A stretch of 64,000 nt of DNA from Cytobacillus depressus (GCF_008923245.1 NZ_WBOS01000001.1:992001-1056000); one strand, 5' to 3'; shown: positions 9,181 to 19,028, numbered from the stretch's first letter. Numbers and translations: made by a program. The notes: a model not told the origin generated them from the sequence alone.

Positions 9181-9328
9181 TTATCGCAGATTAACGGGCT
9201 GTAAGACTCCCACTTAGAAGTTTAAAAACAAAAACTTCTAAGCGGGAGATCCAACAGCCCGTAAAGGCCCGATAAGTTCAACTAACATTCAGTGGGGGAT
9301 GAAGCTCCCCACTGAATGAATTTTCACT
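9181..9328 (+). repeat. R2 structured repeat, copy b
   Basis: Complete 148-bp element. It opens with TTATCGCAGATTAACGGGCTGT. The first hairpin has CTCCC-CTTAGAAGTTT against AAACTTCTAAG-GGGAG, closed by ACGGGCTGT/ACAGCCCGT. A linker AAAGGCCCGATAAGTTCAAC follows, then hairpin two (TTCAGTGGGG/CCCCACTGAA), ending in TTTTCACT. It lies between sftA and pncB, in the sense antiparallel to both genes. Confidence 0.8.
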
Positions 9329-9364
9329 AATATTTTTTAACATGCAAATACAGAATACCATGGA

Positions 9365-12064
9365 TTAATTTATTGTACTAGTGTCTAAAAGTGATTCGAG
9401 CTCTGAAGCTGTAATTAAAACCTCTCTCGGCTTGCTCCCGCGTGTTTCTGAAATGAACCCTTGCTTTTCCATCATATCAATTAAGCGTGCTGCTCGGTTA
9501 TAGCCAATTTTAAATCTTCTCTGCAGGCTTGAGGTGGATGCAGCTCCCTGATCGATTACAAATTCACATGCTTCATAGAAAAGTTCATCCTCTTCTTCCG
9601 TGACCTGTGCTTTTTTTAACAATTCTTCTTGCTCAAATAAATATTCAGGGTCACGTTCCCTTCTCACATGTGCCACTACGTCATCTATTTCCTGATCTGC
9701 GACATAAGTTCCTTGAAGACGGACAGGTTTAGATGAACCATTTTCTAAAAACAGCATATCCCCCCGACCAAGTAGCTTCTCAGCACCGCTTATATCAATA
9801 ATGGTCCGTGAATCAATTTGCGAAGAAACGGAAAAAGCAATTCTTGTTGGGACATTTGCCTTTATTAAACCTGTGATAACATCTACAGACGGTCTTTGCG
9901 TTGCAATAATTAAATGAATTCCACATGCCCTCGCCTTTTGAGCGATCCGGCATATTGCTTCTTCTACATCGGCAGGAGACATCATCATCAAATCAGCAAG
10001 CTCATCGATAATGATGACCATATAAGGAAGCTTTTCCGCGTAGCGCTTATGCTCGTCAGCAAGCTCATTAAAACGGCCAATATCCCTTACTCCAGTGTGT
10101 GCAAATAATTCATAACGACGCTCCATTTCATCCACAGCCCATTTTAATGCCGCTGTTGCTGCCTTTACATCTGTAATAACTGGGCTAACAAGATGCGGGA
10201 TGCGATTATACGGAGCAAGCTCGACCATTTTTGGATCAATTAATAGGAGCTTCAGCTCGTCGGGAGTTGCCTTATATAAGAGACTGACAAGGATCGTATT
10301 AATGCAGACACTTTTCCCTGACCCAGTTGCTCCCGCAATTAAGCCATGCGGCATTTTCCGTAAATCCGTCACGATCGGATTGCCAGCAATGTCGAGACCT
10401 AGGACAGCCGTTAATGGAGAGCTGCTATTGCTAAACTCTGGACTGTTAATGATTTCACTAATAAAGACCGGTCTGCTCGTCTTATTCGGTACCTCAATCC
10501 CAATCGTATGCTTGCCTGGAATTGGTGCTTCCATGCGAATATCTCTGGCAGCAAGGCTCAATTTAATATCATCGGATAAATTCGTAATCTTATTAACCTT
10601 TACACCTGGTTCTGGCTGCACTTCAAATCTTGTAACAGATGGGCCTTGCGTCACATTCACAACGCTCGCACGCACATTGAAGTTTATTAAAGTAGAATTT
10701 AATAATTCCTTTTGCTCATTAAACCAATCTGATGATTCCTCTTGATGGACTGAAGGAGAAAGCAGACTTTTAGCAGGGAACTGATAATATGGAAGCTCCT
10801 CTTCTAAAGCCGGTGCTACTTCTTCAACAGCGATTATCGTTTCCTTTTCTACGAACGGAACAACTTTATTTACTCTTGGTGTTGGAAGCGGGCTTATTTT
10901 TTCAACTATTTTTTGTTTATCGTTTTTCAGCATAATCACATTAAATGGAATATGTTTTCTAGCAGGAAGTGCGCTTTCCTGTTTCGCTGCTTCTTGATTG
11001 ACTGTAATTGGAAGTTCTTTAGCACTGCCTTCATTTGTATTAGATGTTTGTTCAGGAAAATCAGGCGTTTTATTCGGTTGATCAAGAATGTCGTGATTTA
11101 AAATTGTTTCGTTACTATCGTTTAAATGAATTTCTTCGACTTCTTGCTTCGGTTCTGTATGTTCATTTAGCTCTGAGACCTTATTTTCAACTAGCTCCGC
11201 TTCCTTTTGCTCAATTAGCTCTAGGTCTTCTACCTCAGCTAAAATAGATTCCTCATGCCCATCTTTATTTTCTTCTTTTAGGTAATCCTCTTTAAGAGGC
11301 TCATCATTATATACTTCTATACTTTGATTCAGTTCTTCGAGTTGTTCTTCTGCTTCTTCAGTATTATTATCTGGAGTCTGATCGGTGATTTTCTCAAGAT
11401 GAGAGTGAGGTGTTAACACTTCTGCTTCATCCGGCTGCTCAACAATGAGCATGTTTGCTTCTTCTTCCAGAATATTTTTGTTATCAATTAATGTTTCATC
11501 AAACCAACTCGGGTAATCAGTTGGTCTCTTCTCAATAGCGACATGTATATCCGTCTTGTCTTCATCAAGATGATCGGGAAGCTCAAACTCAACTGGGACT
11601 TGCTCAACAGGCGTATGTGTCTCCACTGTTTTTGGCCGTTGTTCAAATCCAAAAATTGGGGACGGAATTTCTGATGGCCGAAAAGGTCCCTTTCTTTGTG
11701 GAATATCCCTTTCTGTTGTAAACGTTTTTGCTTCTGCTTGAACTTTTTTTTCTGTAAAGGAAGTGTGCTGTCTTTCTTTTCGACTTTCACGGGAACGAGG
11801 GATTTCAGCGCTCTCAGCGCTCTCTTCCTGTTTCATTCTACGCTCCCGCGGCTTCCGTACATGATGTTCATCAGGAATTAGCGGAAAGCGGAACTCTCCC
11901 TTCGGATATTGATAAACAATTTTTGCATTAATATCCTTGGAGGTTTCTTGTTGTTGAATTCTTGTTGATCGCTCTATTTCATTATGATTTATATATTCTT
12001 CGTTGCTTTCATATTGTTCTTCATCATTCTTAAACATTTGAAATAGTTTTTTAATCCAACTCAA
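9365..12064 (-). CDS. sftA: Soluble FtsK/SpoIIIE-type DNA translocase SftA
   Basis: Septum-associated hexameric DNA pump that clears chromosomal DNA before septation. 899 residues. An N-terminal helix ([11 protein letters not shown]), with no transmembrane segments, separates SftA from SpoIIIE/FtsK. Then come ~400 residues of acidic, Glu/Pro-rich low-complexity linker. The motor domain has Walker [17 protein letters not shown] (~res 575-590), Walker [15 protein letters not shown] and [22 protein letters not shown]-terminal winged-helix gamma domain ([21 protein letters not shown]) follows. The start is TTG at 12064, after AAAGAG; weak. The usual B. subtilis neighbour ytpR is not present between it and ytpQ. 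Confidence 0.95.
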   Translation of the reverse strand: MSWIKKLFQMFKNDEEQYESNEEYINHNEIERSTRIQQQETSKDINAKIVYQYPKGEFRFPLIPDEHHVRKPRERRMKQEESAESAEIPRSRESRKERQHTSFTEKKVQAEAKTFTTERDIPQRKGPFRPSEIPSPIFGFEQRPKTVETHTPVEQVPVEFELPDHLDEDKTDIHVAIEKRPTDYPSWFDETLIDNKNILEEEANMLIVEQPDEAEVLTPHSHLEKITDQTPDNNTEEAEEQLEELNQSIEVYNDEPLKEDYLKEENKDGHEESILAEVEDLELIEQKEAELVENKVSELNEHTEPKQEVEEIHLNDSNETILNHDILDQPNKTPDFPEQTSNTNEGSAKELPITVNQEAAKQESALPARKHIPFNVIMLKNDKQKIVEKISPLPTPRVNKVVPFVEKETIIAVEEVAPALEEELPYYQFPAKSLLSPSVHQEESSDWFNEQKELLNSTLINFNVRASVVNVTQGPSVTRFEVQPEPGVKVNKITNLSDDIKLSLAARDIRMEAPIPGKHTIGIEVPNKTSRPVFISEIINSPEFSNSSSPLTAVLGLDIAGNPIVTDLRKMPHGLIAGATGSGKSVCINTILVSLLYKATPDELKLLLIDPKMVELAPYNRIPHLVSPVITDVKAATAALKWAVDEMERRYELFAHTGVRDIGRFNELADEHKRYAEKLPYMVIIIDELADLMMMSPADVEEAICRIAQKARACGIHLIIATQRPSVDVITGLIKANVPTRIAFSVSSQIDSRTIIDISGAEKLLGRGDMLFLENGSSKPVRLQGTYVADQEIDDVVAHVRRERDPEYLFEQEELLKKAQVTEEEDELFYEACEFVIDQGAASTSSLQRRFKIGYNRAARLIDMMEKQGFISETRGSKPREVLITASELESLLDTSTIN

Positions 12065-12170
12065 TGTATACCAACTCTTTCTTTAATTCTATCCCTTCCA
12101 TTTTAACAGTATTTCGCGAATTTTGGAGGAAAAATAAGAGAATGAGTCTATTGGAATAAATTTTCGAATG

Positions 12171-12198
12171 CAAAAAGGACCACTTAAAGTGATCCTTG
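12171..12198 (-). terminator. Terminator after ytpQ
   Basis: On the minus strand AAGGATCACTT pairs with AAGTGGTCCTT and is followed by TTTTTG. It separates the ytpP-ytpQ pair from sftA. Confidence 0.8.
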
Positions 12199-12214
12199 AC
12201 TTAAAGTTACTATA

Positions 12215-13018
12215 TTATTTCTTTTTAGTCTGTCCCATGATGAATATAGGATCGAGCTCTCCATTTTCATAGAGAAATGATAGGGCTGTGATTGGGACTC
12301 TTCCGCTCGCAAAAAAGCTCATCGTCATTTCAGAGAGAATGTCATACCCAATATCATTCATAATATCAGCGATAATTAATACATCTTGGTGAGGAACAGC
12401 CACTGCCATTGTTCCTTTCATTTGCTTTTCCATATCTTTCAAAAAGGCATCGTTCAAAATTCTACTCGCATCATAGCCGTCATTTTTATTTAAAAAATAA
12501 AAAGTGTTTCCTGCTACTACATCTGTTTTCATACCCGTTGAAAGCGAACGTGCATTAAATAACGCAATTTCTTTTATTCTATCAGGGGCCCAGCCTTCTT
12601 TTTGGATAAGCTTCTCATCAATTAAACGATAAGTTGTTCCAAGATCAAGTGCATAGTAAACTCTTGTCTCAGCTGTATGATCCTCTGTTAAAAATGGCAC
12701 ATCTTCCTCCGATTCTGTCGGAAATGATGTGGAACGAATAACAGGAAAGATGTTTTTTTCATACCCTTCTAGCTCAAGAGGTGCACCTTCCATTGCCTGC
12801 AAGCCTTCCTCAACGTAATAGACAACTTCATCAATGGCTTTTTCTTTTTGAACTTCCCATTTCGCAATAATTCCGGGCAGTGAAATCGTAATTCCTTTAC
12901 CAGTTTGTATATTTTCAATGCGAAGCTCGTCTTTTTTTCGATCAAATGAAAAAGTCCGCTTCGCGTTCGTTAAGCGCTTCTCCAATTCCTTTTTCATTTT
13001 CAAACTATCCATTTTCAT
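12215..13018 (-). CDS. ytpQ: DUF1444 protein YtpQ
   Basis: 267-residue cytoplasmic protein of the Bacillales YtpQ/DUF1444 family; function not established. Visible features: basic N-terminus ([16 protein letters not shown]), a RKKDELRIE segment, and a conserved C-terminal part ([36 protein letters not shown]). No signal peptide or membrane helix. Its ATG lies 3 nt after the stop of the thioredoxin-like ytpP, with GAGGAATAAAA as ribosome binding site, so the two are translationally linked. Confidence 0.9.
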   Translation of the reverse strand: MKMDSLKMKKELEKRLTNAKRTFSFDRKKDELRIENIQTGKGITISLPGIIAKWEVQKEKAIDEVVYYVEEGLQAMEGAPLELEGYEKNIFPVIRSTSFPTESEEDVPFLTEDHTAETRVYYALDLGTTYRLIDEKLIQKEGWAPDRIKEIALFNARSLSTGMKTDVVAGNTFYFLNKNDGYDASRILNDAFLKDMEKQMKGTMAVAVPHQDVLIIADIMNDIGYDILSEMTMSFFASGRVPITALSFLYENGELDPIFIMGQTKKK

Positions 13019-13020
13019 TT

Positions 13021-13356
13021 TTATTCCTCTAATTTCTCAATAAAATTCTCGATTTCTTCCTGAGTTTTTCGATCCTTGCTTACAAATCGCCCTAACTCCT
13101 TGCCATCCTTATAAGCAATAAAGCTCGGGATGCCGAAAATATCAAGCTGAATACATAAGTCAATAAATTCATCACGGTCAACGTAGATAAATGTATAATC
13201 CTGATATTTTGCTTCGATTTCAGGTAAGATTGGATCAATAACACGGCAATCCGGGCACCAATCAGCAGAAAACATAAAGATATGGTTGCCTTGATCCCTT
13301 AGCTGTTCAAACTGTTCCATCGATTCAAGCTTTTTCATCGATTCAAGCTTTTTCAT
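13021..13356 (-). CDS. ytpP: Thioredoxin-family protein YtpP
   Basis: 111-residue thioredoxin-fold protein. Active site WCPDC (in [19 protein letters not shown], ~res 33-37) and cis-proline in [21 protein letters not shown]. The ATG at 13356 sits 8 nt after GGAGG. The first 12 residues are a perfect tandem duplication (MKKLES twice) caused by an 18-bp DNA repeat, so a second ATG 6 codons in is an alternative start. First gene of the ytpP-ytpQ operon. Probably a thiol reductase; the substrate is unknown. Confidence 0.9.
   Translation of the reverse strand: MKKLESMKKLESMEQFEQLRDQGNHIFMFSADWCPDCRVIDPILPEIEAKYQDYTFIYVDRDEFIDLCIQLDIFGIPSFIAYKDGKELGRFVSKDRKTQEEIENFIEKLEE
13321..13356 (-). repeat. 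18-bp perfect tandem duplication at ytpP start
   Basis: ATGAAAAAGCTTGAATCG occurs twice back to back on the minus strand, in frame, adding six residues to the N-terminus. Consistent with replication slippage. Confidence 0.9.
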
Positions 13357-13474
13357 TTCCTTCGCCTCCAAGGTGAGTTTTTCATATCGTTTAAGCTAAT
13401 CTAGTTTTTCTCATATAATCAGATAATATCAAACTTCAGAGGTCTAAACCAATAATATGCAAAACTTCATTAAC

Positions 13475-13529
13475 AAAAAAGCTAAGCCGTTCGCCTTGAA
13501 AACTCTCTTCGGCGCGTGCTTAGCTTTTT
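13475..13529. terminator. Bidirectional terminator between lipoprotein gene and ytpP
   Basis: AAAAAGCTAAGC pairs with GCTTAGCTTTTT, with additional GC pairing inside. It terminates the upstream lipoprotein gene on the minus strand. Confidence 0.75.
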
Positions 13530-13533
13530 CATT

Positions 13534-13569
13534 GTCTAGCTCCAACGCAACGGCTAGCCGTTGGAGCTT
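13534..13569 (+). repeat. R1 minimal hairpin, copy c
   Basis: TGTCTAGCTCCAACG and CGTTGGAGCTTA form a perfect short hairpin made only of R1 terminal sequences. It adjoins the stop of the lipoprotein gene. Confidence 0.6.
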
Positions 13570-13571
13570 AT

Positions 13572-14081
13572 TTATTTCATCTTAACGGATTGAATAATTT
13601 CTGCCATTTTTTCCGCATCAGCGGCTAAACTCTTTGTTTTTACTTGGCCAGTGATTTTAACCCCGCCAATACCGACAGTCAATTCATTCAAATTATTATC
13701 TATGTGATTAATTAATAGATAACTAAAATCGCCGTCTTTTGTCGTATTAGTTTCTTTGAATTCATAGTCATTTTGCTTTAATGTCGCTTCATAGATAACT
13801 TTACTTTCGGGTCCTTCATTCGGGTTGTAAAAAAGAATATATGTCTTGGAACCATTTTTGATTAAAATATTATTAGGTGTATCTTCCTTTACTTCAAATC
13901 CAAAAGGAAGATAAAATGCAATATCTTCATTTTCATGGTTGGACTCTTTCGGATCGGTTTGGAATACTTCACCGATAGCATCCTTTGCAGCTGTTTGCTC
14001 TTCTTTCAATGACGCAGAACAAGCACTTAATAATAAAACAACAATCAACAAGAGCAAGGCAGCTATTGAGCGGTTTCCCAT
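13572..14081 (-). CDS. Hypothetical lipoprotein
   Basis: 169 residues with a class II signal peptide: MGNRSIAALLLLIVVLLLSAC, lipobox LLSAC with Cys at about residue 21. The mature part is acidic, starting SASLKEEQTAAKDAIGEVFQ, with alternating beta-like segments and no recognised domain. Probably anchored to the outer face of the membrane. ATG at 14081 follows GGGAGGAAGAAAGT; the longer frame upstream runs into repeat R1-d. Not recognised as a B. subtilis gene. Confidence 0.75.
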   Translation of the reverse strand: MGNRSIAALLLLIVVLLLSACSASLKEEQTAAKDAIGEVFQTDPKESNHENEDIAFYLPFGFEVKEDTPNNILIKNGSKTYILFYNPNEGPESKVIYEATLKQNDYEFKETNTTKDGDFSYLLINHIDNNLNELTVGIGGVKITGQVKTKSLAADAEKMAEIIQSVKMK

Positions 14082-14100
14082 ACTTTCTTCCTCCCTGCAT

Positions 14101-14221
14101 GAAAAGCGCAAGCGGATTGGTCAGCCCCGACAAGCATAAGACAAGGCTCACTGAAAGGTGTACTTTACCTTTCTGGGAGATTTGGCTTATGACCTCGAGG
14201 GGCTAGCCGCTGGAGCTAGAC
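14101..14221 (+). repeat. R1 mosaic repeat, copy d (short form)
   Basis: GAAAAGCGCAAGCG to GCTGGAGCTAGACAT with CCCCGACAAGCATAAGACAAG, a GAAAGGTG..TACCTTTC hairpin and GGCTTATGACCTCGAGGGG inside. It begins 8 nt upstream of the lipoprotein ribosome binding site, so it is part of that gene's leader or promoter region. Confidence 0.8.
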
Positions 14222-14381
14222 ATCTCGTAAAACTATCAGCCATTTCTATCATACATTTTTAAACAAATATTTGGCAACCCTAAAAACTTGAAATAAAACA
14301 TACTTTAAAAAAGTGCTTATTCGGGAAACTTATTTCGTTAAATGGTAAAATAAATCCATCATGTCATTAGGAGGATTGCAA

Positions 14382-14828
14382 ATGGAATTAACAGTCTATT
14401 TAGCAGGAGAAATTCACTCAAACTGGCGAGAAGAGCTTAAAGAAAAAGCAAAATCTCTTAAGCTTCCTCTTCATTTCGTTGGACCGATGGAAAATCATGA
14501 TCGGTCTGATTTTATCGGGGAAGAAATACTTGGAGAGCAGCCAAACGCCATTTTTCGCGATGAAGCCGCTTCTAGAATAAATAATTTTAGAACTCAGATC
14601 TTAATGCAAAAATCTGATATTGTTATTGCCTTATTTGGAGAAAAATATAAACAGTGGAATACAGCGATGGATGCAAGTGCAGCCATTACCCTTGGCAAGC
14701 CTTTAATTATCATCCGCCCAGAAAACCTTCACCATCCATTAAAAGAGCTTTCCAATAAAGCAACAGTAACAGTCGAAACGGTTAACCAGGCACTTAAAGT
14801 ATTAGCTTATATTTTCGACGAAAAATAG
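14382..14828 (+). CDS. ytoQ: YtoQ family protein
   Basis: 148 residues. The fold resembles nucleoside 2-deoxyribosyltransferase/TIR-like alpha-beta proteins: MELTVYLAGEIHSNW at the N-terminus, VGPMENHDRSD, KSDIVIALFGEKYKQWNTAMD, and ITLGKPLIIIRPENLHHPLKEL. These are the conserved points of the YtoQ family, whose activity is not established. ATG at 14382 follows AGGAGGATTGCAA. Monocistronic, with its own terminator. Confidence 0.88.
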   Translation: MELTVYLAGEIHSNWREELKEKAKSLKLPLHFVGPMENHDRSDFIGEEILGEQPNAIFRDEAASRINNFRTQILMQKSDIVIALFGEKYKQWNTAMDASAAITLGKPLIIIRPENLHHPLKELSNKATVTVETVNQALKVLAYIFDEK

Positions 14829-14838
14829 GCTATTTAAA

Positions 14839-14872
14839 AAGGGAGATAGGCCGCTATCTCCTTTACCTTTTC
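14839..14872 (+). terminator. Terminator after ytoQ
   Basis: GGAGATAG/CTATCTCC hairpin followed by TTTACCTTTT. It overlaps the end of the convergent DUF84 gene. Confidence 0.75.
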
Positions 14873-15372
14873 CTATATTCATACTGCCCGGTAAGAAGCT
14901 TCACTACATGTGTAAACATTTCTGAACGGCTGATTTGACCGTTTGTAAAAATTCCTACAGCTCCTTCTTTTTTGCGGACATCCTCTTTTTCAGTAAACTT
15001 CTCCATAACGGGGCCAAGTTCTTCTCCAGAAAGCAGTCTGCCTGCAATTTCTTTCGGAAGCGGGATTCTAGCTCCGCCGGCAATGATCGGGGGCTTCCCT
15101 TTTTCCGCCAGCGCTCCCCAGTTACAAAGAAACAATCCATGCGTTGTCTCCTGCACACCACCCTCAAGCCCGATGCCGATATCCCCATCTCCGACTTCTA
15201 AGGCACTATATGCTCTATTGATTGCCCCTTTAATCGTCTCTTCATCCGAAAAAGGCTGATTACTCACACCAGACGGAACATTTACCGAAATAAACTCTAT
15301 TTGATCATTGTTAAATACAGATTGAACAGCTAGTACTTTTGCCGGATTTTTTGAGCCTATAATAATTTTCAT
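14863..15372 (-). CDS. DUF84 non-canonical purine NTP phosphatase
   Basis: 169 residues of the YjjX/DUF84 family, which hydrolyses inosine/xanthosine triphosphates to keep deaminated purines out of nucleic acids. Motifs: GSKNPAKVLAVQSVF at the N-terminus (substrate site), PFSDEETIKGAINRA, DIGIGLEGGVQET and KEGAVGIFTNGQISR. Start at 15372 follows AAAAAGGAGCAATCATC. Located between ytoP and the convergent ytoQ, with terminators on both sides. The family assignment is firm; substrate preference is inferred. Confidence 0.88.
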   Translation of the reverse strand: MKIIIGSKNPAKVLAVQSVFNNDQIEFISVNVPSGVSNQPFSDEETIKGAINRAYSALEVGDGDIGIGLEGGVQETTHGLFLCNWGALAEKGKPPIIAGGARIPLPKEIAGRLLSGEELGPVMEKFTEKEDVRKKEGAVGIFTNGQISRSEMFTHVVKLLTGQYEYRKR

Positions 15373-15394
15373 GATGATTGCTCCTTTTTAGGAT

Positions 15395-15424
15395 AGAAAA
15401 AAGGCAACAACAAGGCTGCCTCTT
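15395..15424 (-). terminator. Terminator after ytoP
   Basis: On the minus strand AGGCA and TGCCT arms with the intervening GC-rich loop are followed by TTTTTTCTAT. A modest stem. Confidence 0.5.
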
Positions 15425-15430
15425 TACATA

Positions 15431-15613
15431 TGTCTAGCTCCAGCGCCTACCCCCTCGAGGTCATAAACCATCCCGTCAAGAAGGTAAAAGCCAACCTTCT
15501 CGCCGGTCTGTCTTATGCTTGTCGGACTTGCACAGGATGTGCTGACGTCGATGTTCGCCACAGGACGTGGCGGTTTTTAATCGACGTTCCTTTTGCAAGG
15601 CGCTTCCGCTTTT
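15431..15613 (-). repeat. R1 mosaic repeat, copy e
   Basis: TGTCTAGCTCCAGCGCCTAC to CGCTTCCGCTTTT. It contains two RTCCT-loop hairpins on the minus strand: GCCAC-GTCCT-GTGGC and GCAC-ATCCT-GTGC, plus the CTTGTCGG/ATAAGAC segment. It ends 8 nt from the ytoP stop codon, so it is transcribed in the ytoP 3' region. Confidence 0.85.
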
Positions 15614-15620
15614 CGTATCT

Positions 15621-16694
15621 TTAACTGTTTTGACGAATAGATTCAACCGTTGTACGGTCGCAAGATTTAACAAGCTTCACGAGTAATTCCTTTGCTGCCG
15701 CATAATCATCCACATGAATAATGGAAGCATGTGTATGAATATAACGGGAGCAAATTCCGATTACCGCACTAGGCACCCCTTCGTTGGACAGATGCACACT
15801 TCCCGCATCGGTTCCTCCCTGGGAAATAAAATATTGATATGGAATTTGATTCGATTCAGCTGTATCAAGGATATATTCTCTCATTCCACGATGAGTAACC
15901 ATTGAACGGTCATAAATGCGCAAAAGTGTTCCTTTTCCTAACTGACCAAACTCATTTTTATTTCCTGACATATCATTGGCAGGGCTTGCATCGAGCGCAA
16001 AGAAAATGTCAGGGTTAATCATATTCGCTGCCGTTCTTGCTCCACGAAGACCAACTTCCTCTTGGACTGTCGCACCTGAATAGAGAATATTAGGCAGTTT
16101 TTCATCCTTCACTTCTTCTAATAGCTCAATAGCTAAGCCGCAGCCATAGCGATTATCCCATGCTTTTGCAAGGATTTTCTTTTCATTAGCCATCGGTGTA
16201 AATGGACAGATTGGCACAATTTGCTGACCTGGTTTGATGCCAATTTTTTTCGCATCTTCCCGATCATCCGCACCAATATCAATTAACATATTCGTAATCT
16301 CCATCGGCTTGCTGCGTTTGGCTTCATCTAATAGATGCGGAGGAATTGAGCCAATCACTCCAATAACAGGTCCGTTATCAGTCATTATTTGTACTCTTTG
16401 CGCTAAAAGCACTTGACTCCACCAGCCGCCTAATGTTTGAAAGCGCAGCATCCCATTATCAGTAATGGACGTAACCATAAAGCCAACTTCATCCATATGC
16501 CCTGCGACCATTACAGTCGGTCCATTCTCGCTCCCTCTTTTTACTCCAAAAATACTTCCTAGTTTATCTTGAACCACTTCATCTGCATATTTTCCAAGCT
16601 GTTCACGCATAAACTTACGAACTAAATGTTCATTTCCCGGTGCGCCAGGTAACTCTGTTAAGGTTTTAAAAAGCTGTAACGTTTTTTCGTTCAT
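15621..16694 (-). CDS. ytoP: M42 family glutamyl aminopeptidase YtoP
   Basis: Cytoplasmic di-metal aminopeptidase of the M42 (tetrahedral aminopeptidase) family, acting on peptides. 357 residues with the expected ligands: His-Asp in [11 protein letters not shown] (~res 63-68), bridging Asp in [11 protein letters not shown], catalytic Glu-Glu in [10 protein letters not shown], Asp in [10 protein letters not shown], and His in [10 protein letters not shown] near the C-terminus. The start at 16694 is the normal N-terminus of the family ([16 protein letters not shown]). Divergent from ytzB. Confidence 0.95.
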   Translation of the reverse strand: MNEKTLQLFKTLTELPGAPGNEHLVRKFMREQLGKYADEVVQDKLGSIFGVKRGSENGPTVMVAGHMDEVGFMVTSITDNGMLRFQTLGGWWSQVLLAQRVQIMTDNGPVIGVIGSIPPHLLDEAKRSKPMEITNMLIDIGADDREDAKKIGIKPGQQIVPICPFTPMANEKKILAKAWDNRYGCGLAIELLEEVKDEKLPNILYSGATVQEEVGLRGARTAANMINPDIFFALDASPANDMSGNKNEFGQLGKGTLLRIYDRSMVTHRGMREYILDTAESNQIPYQYFISQGGTDAGSVHLSNEGVPSAVIGICSRYIHTHASIIHVDDYAAAKELLVKLVKSCDRTTVESIRQNS

Positions 16695-16846
16695 GAGTTT
16701 GCTCCTTATTTGTTTTCAAAATATTATATGTACTCTTTAATTATTTTACAGAACTTTTCATTTGCTTGCCACTAATTCAGTTTTGGTCCAAGCCTATTAT
16801 TTGATAAGATAGTACAGAAGAGCATTTTTTATTTGGGGGAGTTCAA

Positions 16847-17161
16847 ATGAACTGGAAATCATTTATTTTAGGGGTTGGTGTTGGCTTAGCTGGAGGATAT
16901 GCGGCAAGAGAGCTGCTTGCACAAAAAACAACGGTTTCACCTGAAAAAGCATTAGCCAATGCTAAACATGCTTTTAAAAAATCAGGCCCGATTAGCGGAT
17001 CATGGATCCATATGCAAACAGAGCCGTACCAAAAGAATCAGCTTAAATATGATGTATATCGCGGCGGGATTTCAAGATTTACGGGCGATGATATGGAGCA
17101 ATATGAATTTATTGCTGACGCGAAAACGGGAGCAATTCTCGATGCTTTTAGGCTTGCTTAA
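16847..17161 (+). CDS. ytzB: YtzB, small membrane protein with PepSY-like domain
   Basis: 104 residues. One N-terminal hydrophobic segment (SFILGVGVGLAGGYAAREL) probably anchors it; the rest resembles a PepSY fold (EKALANAKHAFKKSG, WIHMQTEPYQKNQLKYDVYRGGI, YEFIADAKTGAILDAFRLA). The gene lies divergent to ytoP as in B. subtilis. Ribosome binding site TTTGGGGGAGTTCAA. Possibly modulates a cell-envelope protease; not demonstrated. Confidence 0.85.
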   Translation: MNWKSFILGVGVGLAGGYAARELLAQKTTVSPEKALANAKHAFKKSGPISGSWIHMQTEPYQKNQLKYDVYRGGISRFTGDDMEQYEFIADAKTGAILDAFRLA

Positions 17162-17174
17162 ATTCATTCCTCTA

Positions 17175-17354
17175 AGAAAAGCGCAAGCGCCTTGGTCACC
17201 CCCAACAAGCACAAGATGAGCCTCACGGAAAGGTGAACTTTACCTTTCTGGGAGGATCGGGTTGTGACCTCGAGGTCGACAAGCCCGCGACGTCCTGTCG
17301 CATTGTCGACACTAGTACGTCCTGTACGTCGGGGGGAGGCGCTGGAGCTAGACA
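17175..17354 (+). repeat. R1 mosaic repeat, copy f
   Basis: AGAAAAGCGCAAGCGCC to GGCGCTGGAGCTAGACA. Contains GAAAGGTG/TACCTTTC, TTGTGACCTCGAGGTCGAC, the hairpins GCGAC-GTCCT-GTCGC and GTAC-GTCCT-GTAC, and GTCGGGG. It starts 13 nt after the ytzB stop. Confidence 0.9.
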
Positions 17355-17356
17355 GA

Positions 17357-17403
17357 TCTCAAACTACACTTATTGTAATTGAAAACTACAGGTAGTTTGA
17401 GGA
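17357..17403. other. Hairpin between R1-f and ytnP
   Basis: TCAAACTAC pairs with GTAGTTTGA around a 29-nt loop, just beyond the ytnP stop. There is no T run in either direction, so it is not called a terminator. Confidence 0.4.
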
Positions 17404-17413
17404 GGATTTTTCC

Positions 17414-18253
17414 TTATCGAATCCGCTTTATTTTTTCAGTTAACTGACCTTCCTTGTCCCATTTAACAGCACGGTAAAAAGCATCATGATAAAAAGTGAA
17501 CCAGGCATTATTTTCTAAACCGTAATGAATCCACTTTTCTTTTGCCCAGATGGAGTCCATCGGATAATCATCATATGCCAGCACCCATAAGACGTTTTGA
17601 TGTGCATGCGTCGGCATAATATCGCCCATATGAATTAGGATGTCATCTTCATCTTCTATAATTATTATGGAATGCCCGTCACTATGTCCGCCTGTATGGA
17701 CCATTTTAATTGAACCTAATGACCATTCCTCTTCAAAAGCAGTTACTTGCTCCTGAATCGATTCCCAATTTTCCTTCCAATATGTATTGCGGGACCGGAT
17801 ATTGGGACTTCTCATTTCATCCCATTCTATTTGTGAAACGATGATTTGCGCATTTGGAAAGACAGAATGATATGTTTCACCCTCAAGTCTTGTTAATCCG
17901 CATGCATGATCGAAATGCAAATGCGTCATTAAAATATAATCGATATCTGAAGATGTTAAGGAAAGCTCAGCTAAATCCTTCTCTACTTGCGATTCTTCAA
18001 TTGCTCCAAAATTACGCTTCTGTTTTTCAGTTAATTTGCCTATTCCTAAGCCAGATTCTACTAAAATATTTTTTCCGTAAGCTTGTATTAAAATCGGGTC
18101 TGTACGAAGCTCAATTTGATTGTTGTCATTGCAAGGATATTTTTTCGACCATAAAGGCTTTGGCACAACCCCAAACATGGCACCTCCATCAAGAAAATTA
18201 ACGCCGCCACGCAGCCAAGTAAGCTTTGTATTTTGTAATTGCAATATCTCCAT
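17414..18253 (-). CDS. ytnP: Metallo-beta-lactamase-fold quorum-quenching lactonase YtnP
   Basis: 279 residues, MBL-fold hydrolase close to YtnP/AHL lactonases. Zinc ligands: HLHFDH in [14 protein letters not shown] (~res 109-122), [10 protein letters not shown] (~res 187), HMGDI (bridging Asp), and HDAFYRAV near the C-terminus. YtnP is reported to cleave lactone signals and interfere with streptomycete signalling. The start at 18253 follows AGGAGGGAATAGG. Monocistronic. Confidence 0.9.
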   Translation of the reverse strand: MEILQLQNTKLTWLRGGVNFLDGGAMFGVVPKPLWSKKYPCNDNNQIELRTDPILIQAYGKNILVESGLGIGKLTEKQKRNFGAIEESQVEKDLAELSLTSSDIDYILMTHLHFDHACGLTRLEGETYHSVFPNAQIIVSQIEWDEMRSPNIRSRNTYWKENWESIQEQVTAFEEEWSLGSIKMVHTGGHSDGHSIIIIEDEDDILIHMGDIMPTHAHQNVLWVLAYDDYPMDSIWAKEKWIHYGLENNAWFTFYHDAFYRAVKWDKEGQLTEKIKRIR

Positions 18254-18354
18254 CCTATTCCCTCCTGTTTTCCTCTCATTTTACCATTAGTTTTTCACTT
18301 GCAGAAATCTTTTGAATTATCACAGTATAAATATGCTGTTGCTGAAGGAGTAAT

Positions 18355-18383
18355 CAAAAAAGCCTACCACAATGGGTAAGCTT
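18355..18383 (-). terminator. Terminator after trmB
   Basis: Minus strand AGCTTACC/GGTAGGCT with a 6-nt loop followed by TTTTTTG. Confidence 0.8.
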
Positions 18384-18389
18384 AAAAAG

Positions 18390-19028
18390 TTATTTAAATT
18401 GAACCTCACAACGATAAATGCGGTTACCTTTACTTGAAAATTTCTCTTCATATTCAGTCATAATATTTCCTTCAAACTGACTGTTATGAAGATCCAGGCT
18501 AACATCCTTCAAAAGTAGACCGTATTCAGAGAAGCTCATTAATGAGAATTCAAATAATCCTTGATTATCAGTTTTAAAATGAATTTCACCATGATCTACA
18601 AGGATATCCTCATAAATGTTCAAGAAGGTTTTATAAGTTAATCTTCTTTTTGCATGACGTGTTTTCGGCCACGGATCGGAAAAATTCAAATATACTCTGT
18701 CAACTTCGAAATTTGCAAAGAATTCCCGCAGATCTTCTGCATTGACGTTAATGAGTTTCACATTTGATAATTCTTCCTCAATAATTTTATCGAGTGCCGT
18801 CACAATAATACTATCTTGCAATTCAATTCCAATATAATTGATATTTGGGTTTGCTTTTGCCATTCCTGTAATAAAACGGCCTTTTCCCGTCCCGATTTCT
18901 ATGTGAAGAGGCTGGTTTTTCTCAAATACCTCTTGCCATTTTCCTTTATGCTGTTCAGGGGCAGAAATTACATATTGTGGATACTGATCAAGTTTTTCCT
19001 TTGCCCATGGTTTATTTCTTTGTCTCAT
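18390..19028 (-). CDS. trmB: tRNA (guanine-N7)-methyltransferase
   Basis: SAM-dependent enzyme forming m7G46 in the tRNA variable loop. 212 residues: AdoMet site [16 protein letters not shown] (~res 42-57), [12 protein letters not shown], and [19 protein letters not shown], the conserved TrmB catalytic segment, with [12 protein letters not shown] downstream. Start at 19028 follows AGGAGTTGTCTAG. B. subtilis yields the same order, ytnP-trmB-ytzH-ytmP. Confidence 0.96.
   Translation of the reverse strand: MRQRNKPWAKEKLDQYPQYVISAPEQHKGKWQEVFEKNQPLHIEIGTGKGRFITGMAKANPNINYIGIELQDSIIVTALDKIIEEELSNVKLINVNAEDLREFFANFEVDRVYLNFSDPWPKTRHAKRRLTYKTFLNIYEDILVDHGEIHFKTDNQGLFEFSLMSFSEYGLLLKDVSLDLHNSQFEGNIMTEYEEKFSSKGNRIYRCEVQFK

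Noticed and set aside
10200..10745. 181-codon frame antisense to sftA
   Set aside because: Shadow frame opposite the conserved motor domain; composition not protein-like.
15430..15624. Open frames within R1 copies (e.g. 15430-15624, 34368-34553, 48407-48622)
   Set aside because: They follow the GC-rich repeat, not a gene; similar peptide fragments (CRTCTGCADVDVRHRTWRF) recur only because the DNA recurs. No ribosome binding sites.
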